Shown here one piece after another: positions 1-7,285 of a stretch of 64,000 nucleotides of DNA (positions within the stretch are counted from its first letter, which is position 1; every line of letters starts with the position of its first letter). The position numbers were made by a program, and so were the translations under genes. The stretch comes from Microbacterium sp. MYb72 (lineage in GTDB: Bacteria; Actinomycetota; Actinomycetes; Actinomycetales; Microbacteriaceae). The stretch is from positions 1-64,000 of the forward strand of contig NZ_PCOT01000023.1 of the NCBI RefSeq assembly GCF_002979415.1, given 5' to 3'. The notes beneath the pieces were generated by a model, which was not told the origin of the DNA, did no database searches, and saw nothing but the letters and a program-made list of their open reading frames with translations.

Positions 1-1
1 C

Positions 2-319
2 GCGAAGCCGATGTCTCCGCCAGACAGCAGCACCACGACGACCCCGACGACCAGGACGGATGCTGCGCAGACCGGGGAGATCGGCGACGGCACGATGTCG
101 GAGCTGCTGTCGTGGCTGGGGCGCGTGCTGGAGCCGGCGTACGGGTTCCGCTCGCTGCTGCGGTTCAAGGCCAAGTTCAATCCGGAGTACCGGCCCCTGT
201 ACATGGCCTACCCGGATCCCGGTCGGCTGCCGGCGATCGGGCTGGCGCTCGCCAGGGCCTATCTCCCGCACGTCACGGCGTCGGAGTACCTGGCACTGGC
301 GAGGACTCTGCGGCGCTGA
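2..319 (+). CDS. DUF2156 / phosphatidylglycerol lysyltransferase-like protein, C-terminal end
   Basis: The reading frame is open from base 2 to the TGA at 317-319, so this is the 3' end of a gene that begins left of the window. The visible tail (..LLRFKAKFNPEYRPLYM.., then AYPDP..LPAIGLALARAYLPH) matches what I know of the C-terminus of DUF2156/LPG-synthase-like proteins, which modify phosphatidylglycerol with amino acids or are uncharacterised relatives. The first 30 or so codons seen are Ser/Thr/Pro-rich linker. An ATG at 11 exists but has no reason to be the start. The catalytic acyltransferase fold lies outside the window, so function is by family only. Confidence 0.7.
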   Translation, partial: AKPMSPPDSSTTTTPTTRTDAAQTGEIGDGTMSELLSWLGRVLEPAYGFRSLLRFKAKFNPEYRPLYMAYPDPGRLPAIGLALARAYLPHVTASEYLALARTLRR

Positions 320-502
320 TCCTGCTCGCGTCGGTCCCTCACTTGTGCGGGATTCCACGTCTGGATGCTCAGCTCGCGACGCCTGCTTGTTACGCTCGCC
401 CATGCCGGTTCACGGGGGTGTGCCGGCTTCTGGGGGGCTGCTCACGTCGATCCGCATGCGGATCGTGCGCGGGCAGCCATGCTGTGGGGCAAGGGGGAAG
501 CG

Positions 503-1267
503 ATGGCTCTATTCGGGCGTCGGCGCCACGGAATCGACGTGCGCACAGAGCGTGCGGAACCGGCGGCGGGGGCGGCATCGGGTGGTGATGCGCTCGCGGT
601 GATCGAGGAGCTCTTCGCGCCGACCGTGTCGTCTGCTGCGGATTCGCTCACGTTCTCGTGGACGGCCTCCGAATCGGAGACCGTCAGCGCTGCGCATCAT
701 GTCGCGCTGAGCGCTTCGGACGCGGGACTTCCTGCTCTCGATGTCGATCGAGGCGACGGTGCGGCGAAACGGGCACGAGCGGCCGCGACGGAGACGATCC
801 CGAGCCTTCACGTGACCCCGGACAACTCTGCGATGCGGGATCGAACCCTGCGCGCAGCATCCATCAGCCACACCGGCAGCGAACAAGAAAGAGCAGCAAT
901 GGCACATCTCGAACAGTCCGTTCAGGACCTCCTGTCGATCGACGGCGCGACCGGAGCGGCCATCGTCGACTCCGCGTCCGGCATGGCACTCGGACAGGGA
1001 GGGCACCCCGGATTCGATCTGGGCGTCGCGGCCGCCGGCAACTCGAACGTCGTCCGCGCGAAGCTGCAGACGATGAAGGAGCTGGGGCTCGCCGGGCAGA
1101 TCGACGACATCCTCATCACGCTCGACGAGCAGTATCACCTGATCAACGTGCTGAACGGCGCGGGCGCCGAAGGCCTGTTCATCTACCTGGTTCTCGACCG
1201 GTCGAAGGCCAACCTCGCCCTGGCCAGGCACAAGCTGGCCGCCGTCTCGGCGCAGATCGAGATCTGA
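503..1267 (+). CDS. Roadblock/LC7-domain protein with long disordered N-terminus
   Basis: 254 aa. ATG 503 is chosen because AAGGGGG lies about 6 bases upstream; the longer frame from 365 adds an unlikely N-terminus. Residues 1-130 are polar, Ala/Ser/Glu-rich and low in complexity. Residues 133-254, beginning MAHLEQSVQDLL, look like a Roadblock/LC7 fold: 'SIDGATGAAIVDSASGMALG' followed by 'DDILITLDEQYHLINVL' and 'FIYLVLDRSKANLALARHKL'. In actinobacteria such proteins often act with small GTPases or modulate signalling kinases, but no GTPase partner is adjacent. ATG 899 is an internal alternative start that would give the domain alone, with purine-rich AAGAAAGAG upstream, so two products are possible. 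Confidence 0.75.
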   Translation: MALFGRRRHGIDVRTERAEPAAGAASGGDALAVIEELFAPTVSSAADSLTFSWTASESETVSAAHHVALSASDAGLPALDVDRGDGAAKRARAAATETIPSLHVTPDNSAMRDRTLRAASISHTGSEQERAAMAHLEQSVQDLLSIDGATGAAIVDSASGMALGQGGHPGFDLGVAAAGNSNVVRAKLQTMKELGLAGQIDDILITLDEQYHLINVLNGAGAEGLFIYLVLDRSKANLALARHKLAAVSAQIEI

Positions 1268-1285
1268 GGGCGAGAGTCCGACCGA

Positions 1286-1327
1286 CGAGGAGACCCCCTG
1301 CCTCGGCCGAGGCAGGGGGTCTCCTCG
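1286..1327. terminator. Bidirectional intrinsic terminator
   Basis: Perfect inverted repeat with 21-base arms (CGAGGAGACCCCCTGCCTCGG and its reverse complement) and no spacer, lying between the stop of the Roadblock gene and the stop of the convergent YegP-like gene. Its position and symmetry suit termination from both sides. There is no clear U-tract, as is common in high-GC actinobacteria. Confidence 0.8.
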
Positions 1328-1346
1328 CGAATCTGAGGACCGACGG

Positions 1347-1526
1347 TCAGTCGGTCTCGACGATCTCGGAGTCGGCGTTCCGGCGGATCGAGTCGATGCC
1401 GTTGAGCGCTCCCGACTTCGAGGAGTAGCCCTCGCTGGACAGCGCGATGACCTCGCCGTTGCCCGCCTTCAGACGGAACCGGTACTCGCCGGACTTGTCG
1501 GTGTACAGCTCCCACTTGCCTGCCAT
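1347..1526 (-). CDS. YegP-like DUF1508 protein
   Basis: 59 aa, a single DUF1508 unit: MAGKWELYTDKSGEYRFRL.., G-EVIA-S-GY-SK-GA--GI-S, ending IVETD. This family consists of one or two repeats of about 50 residues; its biochemical function is unknown. The start at 1526 is preferred over the longer frame because AAGGA lies 6 bases upstream and the DUF1508 fold begins at once. It converges on the Roadblock gene across the terminator. The gene is likely monocistronic, since the ABC importer to its right ends at 1635 and has its own reading direction and start signals. Confidence 0.85.
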   Translation of the reverse strand: MAGKWELYTDKSGEYRFRLKAGNGEVIALSSEGYSSKSGALNGIDSIRRNADSEIVETD

Positions 1527-1634
1527 GAGGCGTCCTTTCTCTTCGGATCGAGGGAACGACGCCCCTCCCGGGAACACGCTAGCCCCGGGATGCAGCGGGG
1601 GGAAGGGCGTCGTCACGAATCGTCGCGGCGGTGT

Positions 1635-2714
1635 TCAGCCGCGCGGATGCACCGCGACGGGTTCGGGGGACACGGCGATGCGCACGCGGTCCCCGAAGGC
1701 GGGGTGGATGCCGGGGGAGTGCTGCAGACGCACCAGCTCACCCGACTCCGTGCGCACCAGGGTGCGCCGCATGCTGCCGAGGAAGGTGCTCTCCTCGACG
1801 AGGGCGTCGGTGGCGGCATCCGCCTCCGATGCGAAGTACACGTTCTCCGGGCGCAGGTACACGTCGACGGGGCCGTCCGCGGGGTTCTGGAGCGGAAGCC
1901 GCTGCCCCCACACCGTGACGTGATCGCCCTCGGCCACTCCGGAGACGACGCTGGAGAGCCCGACGAATGCGGCCACCCCTGCCGTGGACGGCGTCGTGTA
2001 CAGCTGCTCGGGAGAGCCGATCTGCTCGATGCGGCCGGAGTTCATCACCGCGATCCGATCGGACACCGCGAGGGCCTCCTCCTGGTCGTGGGTGACGAAC
2101 ACCGTCGTGATGCCGAGCCGCAGCTGGATGCGGCGGATCTCGTCGCGCAGCTGCACCCTGACCTTCGCGTCGAGCGCGGAGAGCGGCTCGTCGAGCAGGA
2201 GCACCTTCGGCTCGGTGACGAGAGCCCTGGCGAGTGCCACGCGCTGCTGCTGGCCGCCGGAGAGCTGATGCGGGAAACGGTCGGCGAAGTCTGCGAGGCC
2301 GACGAGAGCGAGGGCGTCGAGGGCCCGCGCCGCGGCATCCGCCTTGCCTGCCCCACGACGACGCAGCCCGAAGGCGGTGTTGTCGACCACCCTCAGATGC
2401 GGGAACAGCGAGTACGACTGGAACACCATTCCGATGTCGCGCTTGTTCGTCGGCACGCGGGAGACGTCCCCTCCGCCGAGGAGCACGGCGCCCTGGTCGG
2501 CGCCCTCGAGGCCGGCGAGCACCCGCAGGAGCGTGGTCTTGCCGCAGCCCGACGGGCCCAGCAGCGAGACGAACTCGCCCGGAGCGATGTCGAGGTCGAC
2601 GCCGTGCAGCACGGTGGTGCCGGCATAGCTCTTCACGATGCCCTGCAGCTGCACGCGGGTGCCCTCTCCCGCCTCGGCGAGGAGGATGTTGTCGGCAGTC
2701 CGGGGAAGAGTCAT
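1635..2714 (-). CDS. ABC importer ATPase (PotA/AfuC type)
   Basis: 359 aa. Walker A GPSGCGKTT at residues 53-61, Q-loop Gln99, signature LSGGQ at 151-155, Walker B VLLLDEP at 171-177, switch His in VFVTHDQEE, and a C-terminal TOBE-like regulatory region from about residue 245. This is the architecture of importers for polyamines, ferric iron or thiamine. It is the last gene of a four-gene operon (solute-binding protein, two permeases, ATPase) in which each start overlaps the preceding stop; here ATG 2714 overlaps TGA of the permease (ATGA). It powers import from the cytoplasmic face of the membrane. Substrate cannot be assigned from sequence. Confidence 0.92.
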   Translation of the reverse strand: MTLPRTADNILLAEAGEGTRVQLQGIVKSYAGTTVLHGVDLDIAPGEFVSLLGPSGCGKTTLLRVLAGLEGADQGAVLLGGGDVSRVPTNKRDIGMVFQSYSLFPHLRVVDNTAFGLRRRGAGKADAAARALDALALVGLADFADRFPHQLSGGQQQRVALARALVTEPKVLLLDEPLSALDAKVRVQLRDEIRRIQLRLGITTVFVTHDQEEALAVSDRIAVMNSGRIEQIGSPEQLYTTPSTAGVAAFVGLSSVVSGVAEGDHVTVWGQRLPLQNPADGPVDVYLRPENVYFASEADAATDALVEESTFLGSMRRTLVRTESGELVRLQHSPGIHPAFGDRVRIAVSPEPVAVHPRG

Positions 2715-3505
2715 GAGCGGGCCTTTCGGGTGCCGCGGGCGAGGCGGCCGATGAGGAGGAGCAGGGCGAAGACGAGCAGCAGCGCCAGCAGCGTGAAGAT
2801 CGCCGGGGCATACGGGTCCTGCTTTCCGACCACGACCATGGCGGTCTGGAACACGGGCCGGTTCAGCAGCGATGCGATCGTGAACTCGCCGAGGACCACG
2901 GCGATCGAGATGAGGGAAGCGGCGAGCAGCCCCTGGCGCAGGTTGGGTGCGAGCACCCGGAGGACGACGGTCGGCCAGCTGGCACCGAGCGAGCGCGCGG
3001 CCTCCGAGAGGGTGCGCAGATCGGCCGCGTCGATGGATGCCTGGATCGAGCGGTAGGCGAAGGGCAGAACCGTGATGCCGTATGCGAACGCGAGTGTCCA
3101 GGTCCCGGTGCCGAGTGCCCGCCCGATCTGCAGGTAGATCGGGGCGAGGCCGACGACGAGCACGATCGCGGGGATCGAGATCGGCAACAGGGCGACGAAC
3201 TCGAACACCGGCTTGAGCCTCGTGAAACGAAGATTCACGAGGATCATGGTCGGTGCGAGGATCAGCAGCACGATCACGACCGTGACGAGGGCGAGCACCA
3301 GCGAATTGCCGAGACCGATCCAGATCGGCTTGATCGCGGCGGACTTCACCGGGTCGAACAGGGCGATCCAGCGCGCGAACGAGAGCCCGCCCTTCGGATC
3401 GCGCAGCGTGTACAGCAGCGTGGAGAACAAAGGGATCGCGAAGAACGCACCGACGAGGATGCCGATGATCCAGCGGGTCAGTGGCGAGGGGCCGAGGCGG
3501 TTCAT
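2711..3505 (-). CDS. ABC importer permease, second subunit
   Basis: 264 aa with about six membrane segments, starting MNRLGPSPLTRWIIGILVG. The binding-protein-dependent transport (EAA) region is visible as 'LSEAARSLGASWPTVVLRVLAPNLR' split across the cytoplasmic loop (residues 172-196). It belongs to the PotC/AfuB-like permease class. ATG 3505 overlaps the stop of the upstream permease by ATGA, and its own stop overlaps the ATPase start, so translation is coupled throughout. It forms the channel with the protein encoded just upstream. Confidence 0.9.
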   Translation of the reverse strand: MNRLGPSPLTRWIIGILVGAFFAIPLFSTLLYTLRDPKGGLSFARWIALFDPVKSAAIKPIWIGLGNSLVLALVTVVIVLLILAPTMILVNLRFTRLKPVFEFVALLPISIPAIVLVVGLAPIYLQIGRALGTGTWTLAFAYGITVLPFAYRSIQASIDAADLRTLSEAARSLGASWPTVVLRVLAPNLRQGLLAASLISIAVVLGEFTIASLLNRPVFQTAMVVVGKQDPYAPAIFTLLALLLVFALLLLIGRLARGTRKARS

Positions 3506-4431
3506 GCCTGCCACCTCGCAGCCCGACGCTGGATGGACGAGTACAGCGCCATCACGATGCCGACGATGACGATCATGCCGAGAGCGAGGGCCCCTGCGAG
3601 GTTCTCGCGGCCGAGCACGGTCTCGCTGGTCAGCGCCGTGCGGATCTGCAGGGGAACGATCTGCGACCCCTGGCTGGCGAGGGCCGCCGCGGTCGCGTAC
3701 GACGAGAACGCGTTGGCGAACAGCAGCAGCAGGCTGGCGAGGAACGAGGGCGCGAGCACCGGGATGCCGATGCGCAGCCAGAAGCTCGTCCTGGTGCCGC
3801 CGAGCGTGAGGTTGGCCTCGGCCCACTGCGGCTTGAGAGCGGCGAGGGCGGGCATGAAGGTGATGACCATGAGCGGGACCTGGAAGTAGATGTAGGGCAG
3901 GATCAGCCCGGGCAGCTCGTACAGCCACGTGCCGTTCTCGTAGATGTTGAGACCGAACGTGTCCTTGAGGAGGAGCGTCATGACGCCCTGGATGCCGATC
4001 GTCGCGATGAAGGCGAAGGCGAGCATGACGCCGCCGAACTGGGCGAGCACGCCGGCCGCGGCATCCACCGTCTGACGGACGATGCCCTCGGGGTTCATGC
4101 CGAGGAGCGCGTAGCAGACGAGAGCGCCGACGACCGCTCCGACGGCGGCGGTCAGCAGCGACAGCCAGGCGGAGTTGGCGAAGGTCGTGAGCACGACCGG
4201 GTCGACGAGGGCGGTCAGGTTCGTCCAGGTGAAGCTGCCGTCCTTCGTGAAGAAGCCCGAGCCGATGGAGAGCACCGTCGGGACGGCGAGGAACAGGACC
4301 ACGTAGACGGCGAAGGGGACGAGTCCCAGCCAGGAGAGGGAAGGGGCGAACCGCCGGACCCGCGAGGGTCCGGCGGTCGGGGTGGGGGCGGATGCCGCGG
4401 CATCCGCCCCCGTCAGCGCAGTCGAGGTCAC
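3502..4431 (-). CDS. ABC importer permease, first subunit
   Basis: 309 aa. GTG 4431 is the start: it overlaps the TGA of the binding-protein gene (GTGA) and is followed by a low-complexity Thr/Ala/Pro segment (VTSTALTGADAAASAPTPTAG) before the first membrane helix at about residue 35. Six or so membrane segments and an EAA-like loop (..QWAEANLTLGGTRTSFWLRIGIPVL) identify a PotB/AfuB-type permease. The nonconserved N-terminal codons encode a 28-base perfect palindrome (4384-4411). Function: transmembrane half of the importer with the downstream permease. Confidence 0.88.
   Translation of the reverse strand: MTSTALTGADAAASAPTPTAGPSRVRRFAPSLSWLGLVPFAVYVVLFLAVPTVLSIGSGFFTKDGSFTWTNLTALVDPVVLTTFANSAWLSLLTAAVGAVVGALVCYALLGMNPEGIVRQTVDAAAGVLAQFGGVMLAFAFIATIGIQGVMTLLLKDTFGLNIYENGTWLYELPGLILPYIYFQVPLMVITFMPALAALKPQWAEANLTLGGTRTSFWLRIGIPVLAPSFLASLLLLFANAFSSYATAAALASQGSQIVPLQIRTALTSETVLGRENLAGALALGMIVIVGIVMALYSSIQRRAARWQA
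4384..4411 (-). promoter_or_regulatory. Perfect 28-base palindrome at the binding-protein/permease junction
   Basis: Arms of 14 bases (GGGGGCGGATGCCG and its reverse complement) without mismatch, located in codons 7-16 of the permease and 17 bases after the binding-protein stop codon. In mRNA it would form a very stable GC hairpin able to protect the upstream lipoprotein message from 3'-5' decay or to lower permease translation. Three other lipoprotein/membrane-gene junctions in the window have equivalents. Confidence 0.6.
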
Positions 4432-5567
4432 TGGACCGCCGCTGCCCACTTCTCGCCGAGGAGCTTTCCGGCGTCGGCGGACTGCTTCTCGGTCGGGACG
4501 ACCGTCTTCTCCGGGGCCTCGGGGAGCTTCGCGAGGAGGTCCTTGTCGATCGTTCCGGCCTCGGTCATCGCGTCGACGCGCGCCGGGCGTGCGCCGCCCT
4601 TGAGCCACAGGTTCTGCACGTCGTCGCTGTACAGGAACTCCTGCCACAGGCGCGCGGCCGCCGGGTGCGGGGCGTCGGCGTTGATCGCCTGGTTGTAGTA
4701 GCTGGAGTAGCCGGTGCCCGGGAGGACGACGACCTTCCAGTTCTCGTTGTCCTTCTGGTGCGACGTGTTCAGGTAGTCCCAGTCGAAGACGACGGGCGTC
4801 TCACCGCTCGCGACGGTCGAGGTGGTCACGTCGACCTTGAGCAGGTTGCCGGCCTTCTGCAGCTTCGAGAAGAAGTCGATGCCGGGCTCGAAGTCGTCGA
4901 GGGTGCCGTCGGACTGCACGGTGGCGAGGCCGACCGCCGCGAAGGCCGCTCCGGCCTGCGTCGGGTCGCCGTTCAGCGCCACGGCGCCCTTGTAGTCGGC
5001 GCCGAGCAGGTCGTCGAGGGTCTTCGGGGCGTCGTACTTCGACGAGTCGTAGCCGATCGACATGTACCCGCCGTAGTCGCCGACGAAGAGACCCGTGGAC
5101 TCCTTGAGGTTGTCGGGGATCTCGTCCCACGTCTGCACCTTGTAGGGGGCGAAGCTCTTCGTGTTCTGCAGGGCGACCGCGATGCCGAGGTCGAACACGT
5201 CGGGTGCGGTGTCGAGGCCCTTGTTCGTCTCGGCGGCCTGGATCTCCTCGGCGCTGGACACGTCGGGGGAGGCCTCGTTGATGGTGATCTCCGGGTACTT
5301 CTTCGCGAAGAGATCGAGGATCTCGCCGTAGTTCGCCCAGTCGCGGGGGAGGGCGATGACGTTGAGCGCGCCCTCGGCCTTGGCTGCGGCCTCGAGGTCG
5401 GCGAACGTGCCGAAGTCGGAGACGGAGGTCGCGGATGCCGCGTCGACCTTGTCGCCGTCAGCGGCGGGAGCGTCGCCGCCGGATGCGCATCCGGCCAGGA
5501 CGAGCGCGGCCGTGGCGGCGAGGGCGATGCCGGCGCCGAAGCGGGCGCGGCGGGGGAAGTGTGCCAT
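4428..5567 (-). CDS. ABC importer solute-binding lipoprotein (extracellular family 1)
   Basis: 379 aa. Signal peptide MAHFPRRARFGAGIALAATAALVLAGC with lipobox LAGC (Cys26), so a membrane-anchored lipoprotein. The mature part is a family-1 binding protein (..GALNVIALPRDWANYG.. LFAKKYPEI.. FDWDYLNTSHQ..), the class that binds ferric iron, polyamines or similar small ligands. SD-like AGAGGA precedes ATG 5567. It is the first gene of the importer operon and should be the most abundant product. The lipobox region contains a second palindrome (5479-5494) made of GGATGC/GCATCC, likely an accident of that over-represented word. Substrate unknown. Confidence 0.9.
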   Translation of the reverse strand: MAHFPRRARFGAGIALAATAALVLAGCASGGDAPAADGDKVDAASATSVSDFGTFADLEAAAKAEGALNVIALPRDWANYGEILDLFAKKYPEITINEASPDVSSAEEIQAAETNKGLDTAPDVFDLGIAVALQNTKSFAPYKVQTWDEIPDNLKESTGLFVGDYGGYMSIGYDSSKYDAPKTLDDLLGADYKGAVALNGDPTQAGAAFAAVGLATVQSDGTLDDFEPGIDFFSKLQKAGNLLKVDVTTSTVASGETPVVFDWDYLNTSHQKDNENWKVVVLPGTGYSSYYNQAINADAPHPAAARLWQEFLYSDDVQNLWLKGGARPARVDAMTEAGTIDKDLLAKLPEAPEKTVVPTEKQSADAGKLLGEKWAAAVQ

Positions 5568-5715
5568 GAGGGTCCTCTCGGTGTCCGGCGCGGGTACGCC
5601 GGGTCGGGTTGCGAGTGGACGCTACGGGGTGGAGGTTGCCGATCGTCGCGGGTCGGGTGAACGACAGATGACCGGGTGGTGGCTGACGGATGCTGCGGGT
5701 CGGCTGACGCCCCGG

Positions 5716-5754
5716 GGAGAGGCGCCGCGGAGAGGCGCCGGGAAGAGGCGCCGG
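5716..5754. repeat. Three tandem 13-base repeats
   Basis: Three adjacent copies of GGAGAGGCGCCG(C/G), each holding the palindrome GGCGCC, lie directly after the GNAT stop codon. They are bracketed by CTGACGCCCCGG (5704-5715) and CCGGGGTCAG (5751-5760), which can pair and act as a terminator. The rest of the 189-base gap (5568-5756) holds the promoter of the importer operon; I see nothing else in it. Confidence 0.55.
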
Positions 5755-5756
5755 GG

Positions 5757-6272
5757 TCAGTCCTGAGGGATGCGGAGCTTGAAGCCCACGTGCGAGCCCG
5801 TGTAGCCCAGCCGCTCGTAGAAGCGGTGCGCGTCGACGCGGGCGGCATCCGAGGTGAGCTGGACCATCGCCGCATCCAGCGCGGGGGCCGCGGCATCCGC
5901 CACCCAGCGCATCATCGCCGACCCGATCCCCGATGAGCGCAGATCGCTCCGGACCCGGACGGCTTCGACGAGGAGCCGCCGTGCGCCGCGGCGGGCCATG
6001 CCGGGGATGGACGTCAGCTGCATCGTGCCGACGACGCGGCCGGCGAGCTCGACGACCACAAGGTCATTCGACGCCTCGGCGAGGATCTCTGCGAGGGCGG
6101 TCTCGTACGCGGGACGGTCCTCGGCCGAGGCCACGTCGCCCCGCGCCGCGCTGATCGGATCGTCGGAGAGCAGAGTGATGAGAGCATCCGCATCGTCAGC
6201 CGTCGCGCGCCTCAGCGTGGCCCGTCCGGCTCGGGATTCGAAGACGTGCGGCAGCGGCAGGGCGTCGAGCAT
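5757..6272 (-). CDS. GNAT-family N-acetyltransferase
   Basis: 171 aa. GNAT fold: N-terminal ATLRRATADDADALITLL, central strand VVELAGRVVGTMQLT, acetyl-CoA loop VRSDLRSSGIGSAMM (R/Q-x-x-G-x-G/A in the form RSSGIG), and C-terminal DAHRFYERLGYTGSHVGFKL. It probably acetylates a small-molecule amine; the substrate is not deducible. ATG 6272 is chosen because the GNAT fold starts immediately. No Shine-Dalgarno is present, but CAGACT lies 6 bases upstream as a -10 element, implying a leaderless mRNA. It is divergent from the TSUP gene with only 25 bases between starts. Confidence 0.85.
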   Translation of the reverse strand: MLDALPLPHVFESRAGRATLRRATADDADALITLLSDDPISAARGDVASAEDRPAYETALAEILAEASNDLVVVELAGRVVGTMQLTSIPGMARRGARRLLVEAVRVRSDLRSSGIGSAMMRWVADAAAPALDAAMVQLTSDAARVDAHRFYERLGYTGSHVGFKLRIPQD

Positions 6273-6297
6273 GCTCCCAGTCTGACATCCTGGGCGG
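6273..6297. promoter_or_regulatory. Back-to-back leaderless promoters
   Basis: The 25 bases between two divergent ATGs hold CAGACT on the minus strand (6284-6279) and CATCCT on the plus strand (6286-6291), each exactly 6 bases from its start codon. Neither gene has a Shine-Dalgarno sequence. The two polymerase footprints must overlap, and each -35 region must lie in the other's coding sequence. Confidence 0.55.
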
Positions 6298-7128
6298 ATG
6301 GACATCGGCGCTGTGCTCGGGCTGGAGCAGCTCACCTGGGGCACGCTGATCCTCGTCGTGATCGCCGCGTTCGCCGCCGGCTGGATCGACGCCGTCGTGG
6401 GTGGCGGCGGTCTGCTGCAGCTGCCCGCCCTGCTCCTGATCCCCGGGATGGCTCCGGTGCAGGCCCTCGCGACGAACAAGCTCGCCTCTGTCTTCGGCAC
6501 GGCGACGAGCAGCATCACCTACTACCGCAGGGCCAAGCCCGACATCCGCACGGCGGTGCCGATGGCGGTGATCGCGCTCATCGGGTCGTTCGGCGGGGCG
6601 GCGGTCGCGACGGTGCTCCCGTCCGCCGCGTTCAAGCCGATCATCGTCGTCGCGCTCTTGGCCGTGGCGCTGTTCACGGCCTTCCGCCCGCAGATGGGGG
6701 CCGCGACGCAGCTGCGCTTCAGCGGCCACCGGCATCACATCGCGGCGGGGGCGGCCGGCCTCGGAATCGGCTTCTACGACGGCATGATCGGCCCCGGTAC
6801 CGGCACGTTCCTCGTGATCACCCTGGTCGCTCTCCTGGGATACGACTTCCTGCAGGCGAGCGCGAAGGCGAAGATCGTGAACTTCGCGACCAACGCCGGG
6901 GCGCTGCTGCTGTTCATCCCGCACGGCTCGGTGCTGTGGCTGCTGGGCGGCATCCTCGCCGTCGCGAACGTGGCGGGGAGCTACCTCGGGTCGCGCATGG
7001 CCATCTCCCGCGGCACGACGTTCATCCGCGTCGTCTTCCTCATCGTGGTCATCGGCCTCATCGCGAAGCTCGGCGTCGACGTCTGGAACGAGAACATCGC
7101 CCCGGCGCTCGGCCTGCCCGGTCGGTGA
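6298..7128 (+). CDS. TSUP (TauE/SafE-type) membrane transporter
   Basis: 276 aa with about eight membrane segments. The two family repeats are visible: 'GWIDAVVGGGGLLQLPALLL.. ATNKLASVFGT' near residues 28-70 and 'GIGFYDGMIGPGTGTFLVI.. AKAKIVNFATNAGAL' near 158-205. This family exports or imports sulfonates, sulfite or other organic anions. It reads divergently from the GNAT gene. Its stop is followed by a REP-like element at the convergence with aspS. Substrate not assigned. Confidence 0.9.
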   Translation: MDIGAVLGLEQLTWGTLILVVIAAFAAGWIDAVVGGGGLLQLPALLLIPGMAPVQALATNKLASVFGTATSSITYYRRAKPDIRTAVPMAVIALIGSFGGAAVATVLPSAAFKPIIVVALLAVALFTAFRPQMGAATQLRFSGHRHHIAAGAAGLGIGFYDGMIGPGTGTFLVITLVALLGYDFLQASAKAKIVNFATNAGALLLFIPHGSVLWLLGGILAVANVAGSYLGSRMAISRGTTFIRVVFLIVVIGLIAKLGVDVWNENIAPALGLPGR

Positions 7129-7143
7129 GCGGCTCCCTGTCAC

Positions 7144-7237
7144 CGGTCGTTGAGCGAGGAGCGAAGCGACGAGACGAAACGCCCCATGCTCCGGGGAACA
7201 TGAGGCATTTCGTCTCGCTTCGCTCGCTCAACGACCG
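7144..7237. repeat. REP-like palindromic element, copy 1
   Basis: A 94-base imperfect inverted repeat: left arm begins CGGTCGTTGAGCGAGGAGCG, right arm ends CTCGCTCAACGACCG. The left arm carries small insertions relative to the right. It lies between the convergent TSUP and aspS stops. The first 39 bases are identical to the copy at 63540. A truncated third right arm (GTCGCTCAACGAGCGGG) follows near 7249. It may serve as a terminator here. Confidence 0.8.
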
Positions 7238-7285
7238 GGTGGCTGGGGTCGCTCAACGAGCGGGTGGTCGGGCGCCGTGCGAGGG

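Noticed and set aside
5479-5494. 16-base palindrome in the importer lipobox region as an operator
   Set aside because: It is explained by the codons for the Ser-Ala-Cys-Gly lipobox region and by the over-represented GGATGC word; it lies well inside the gene.
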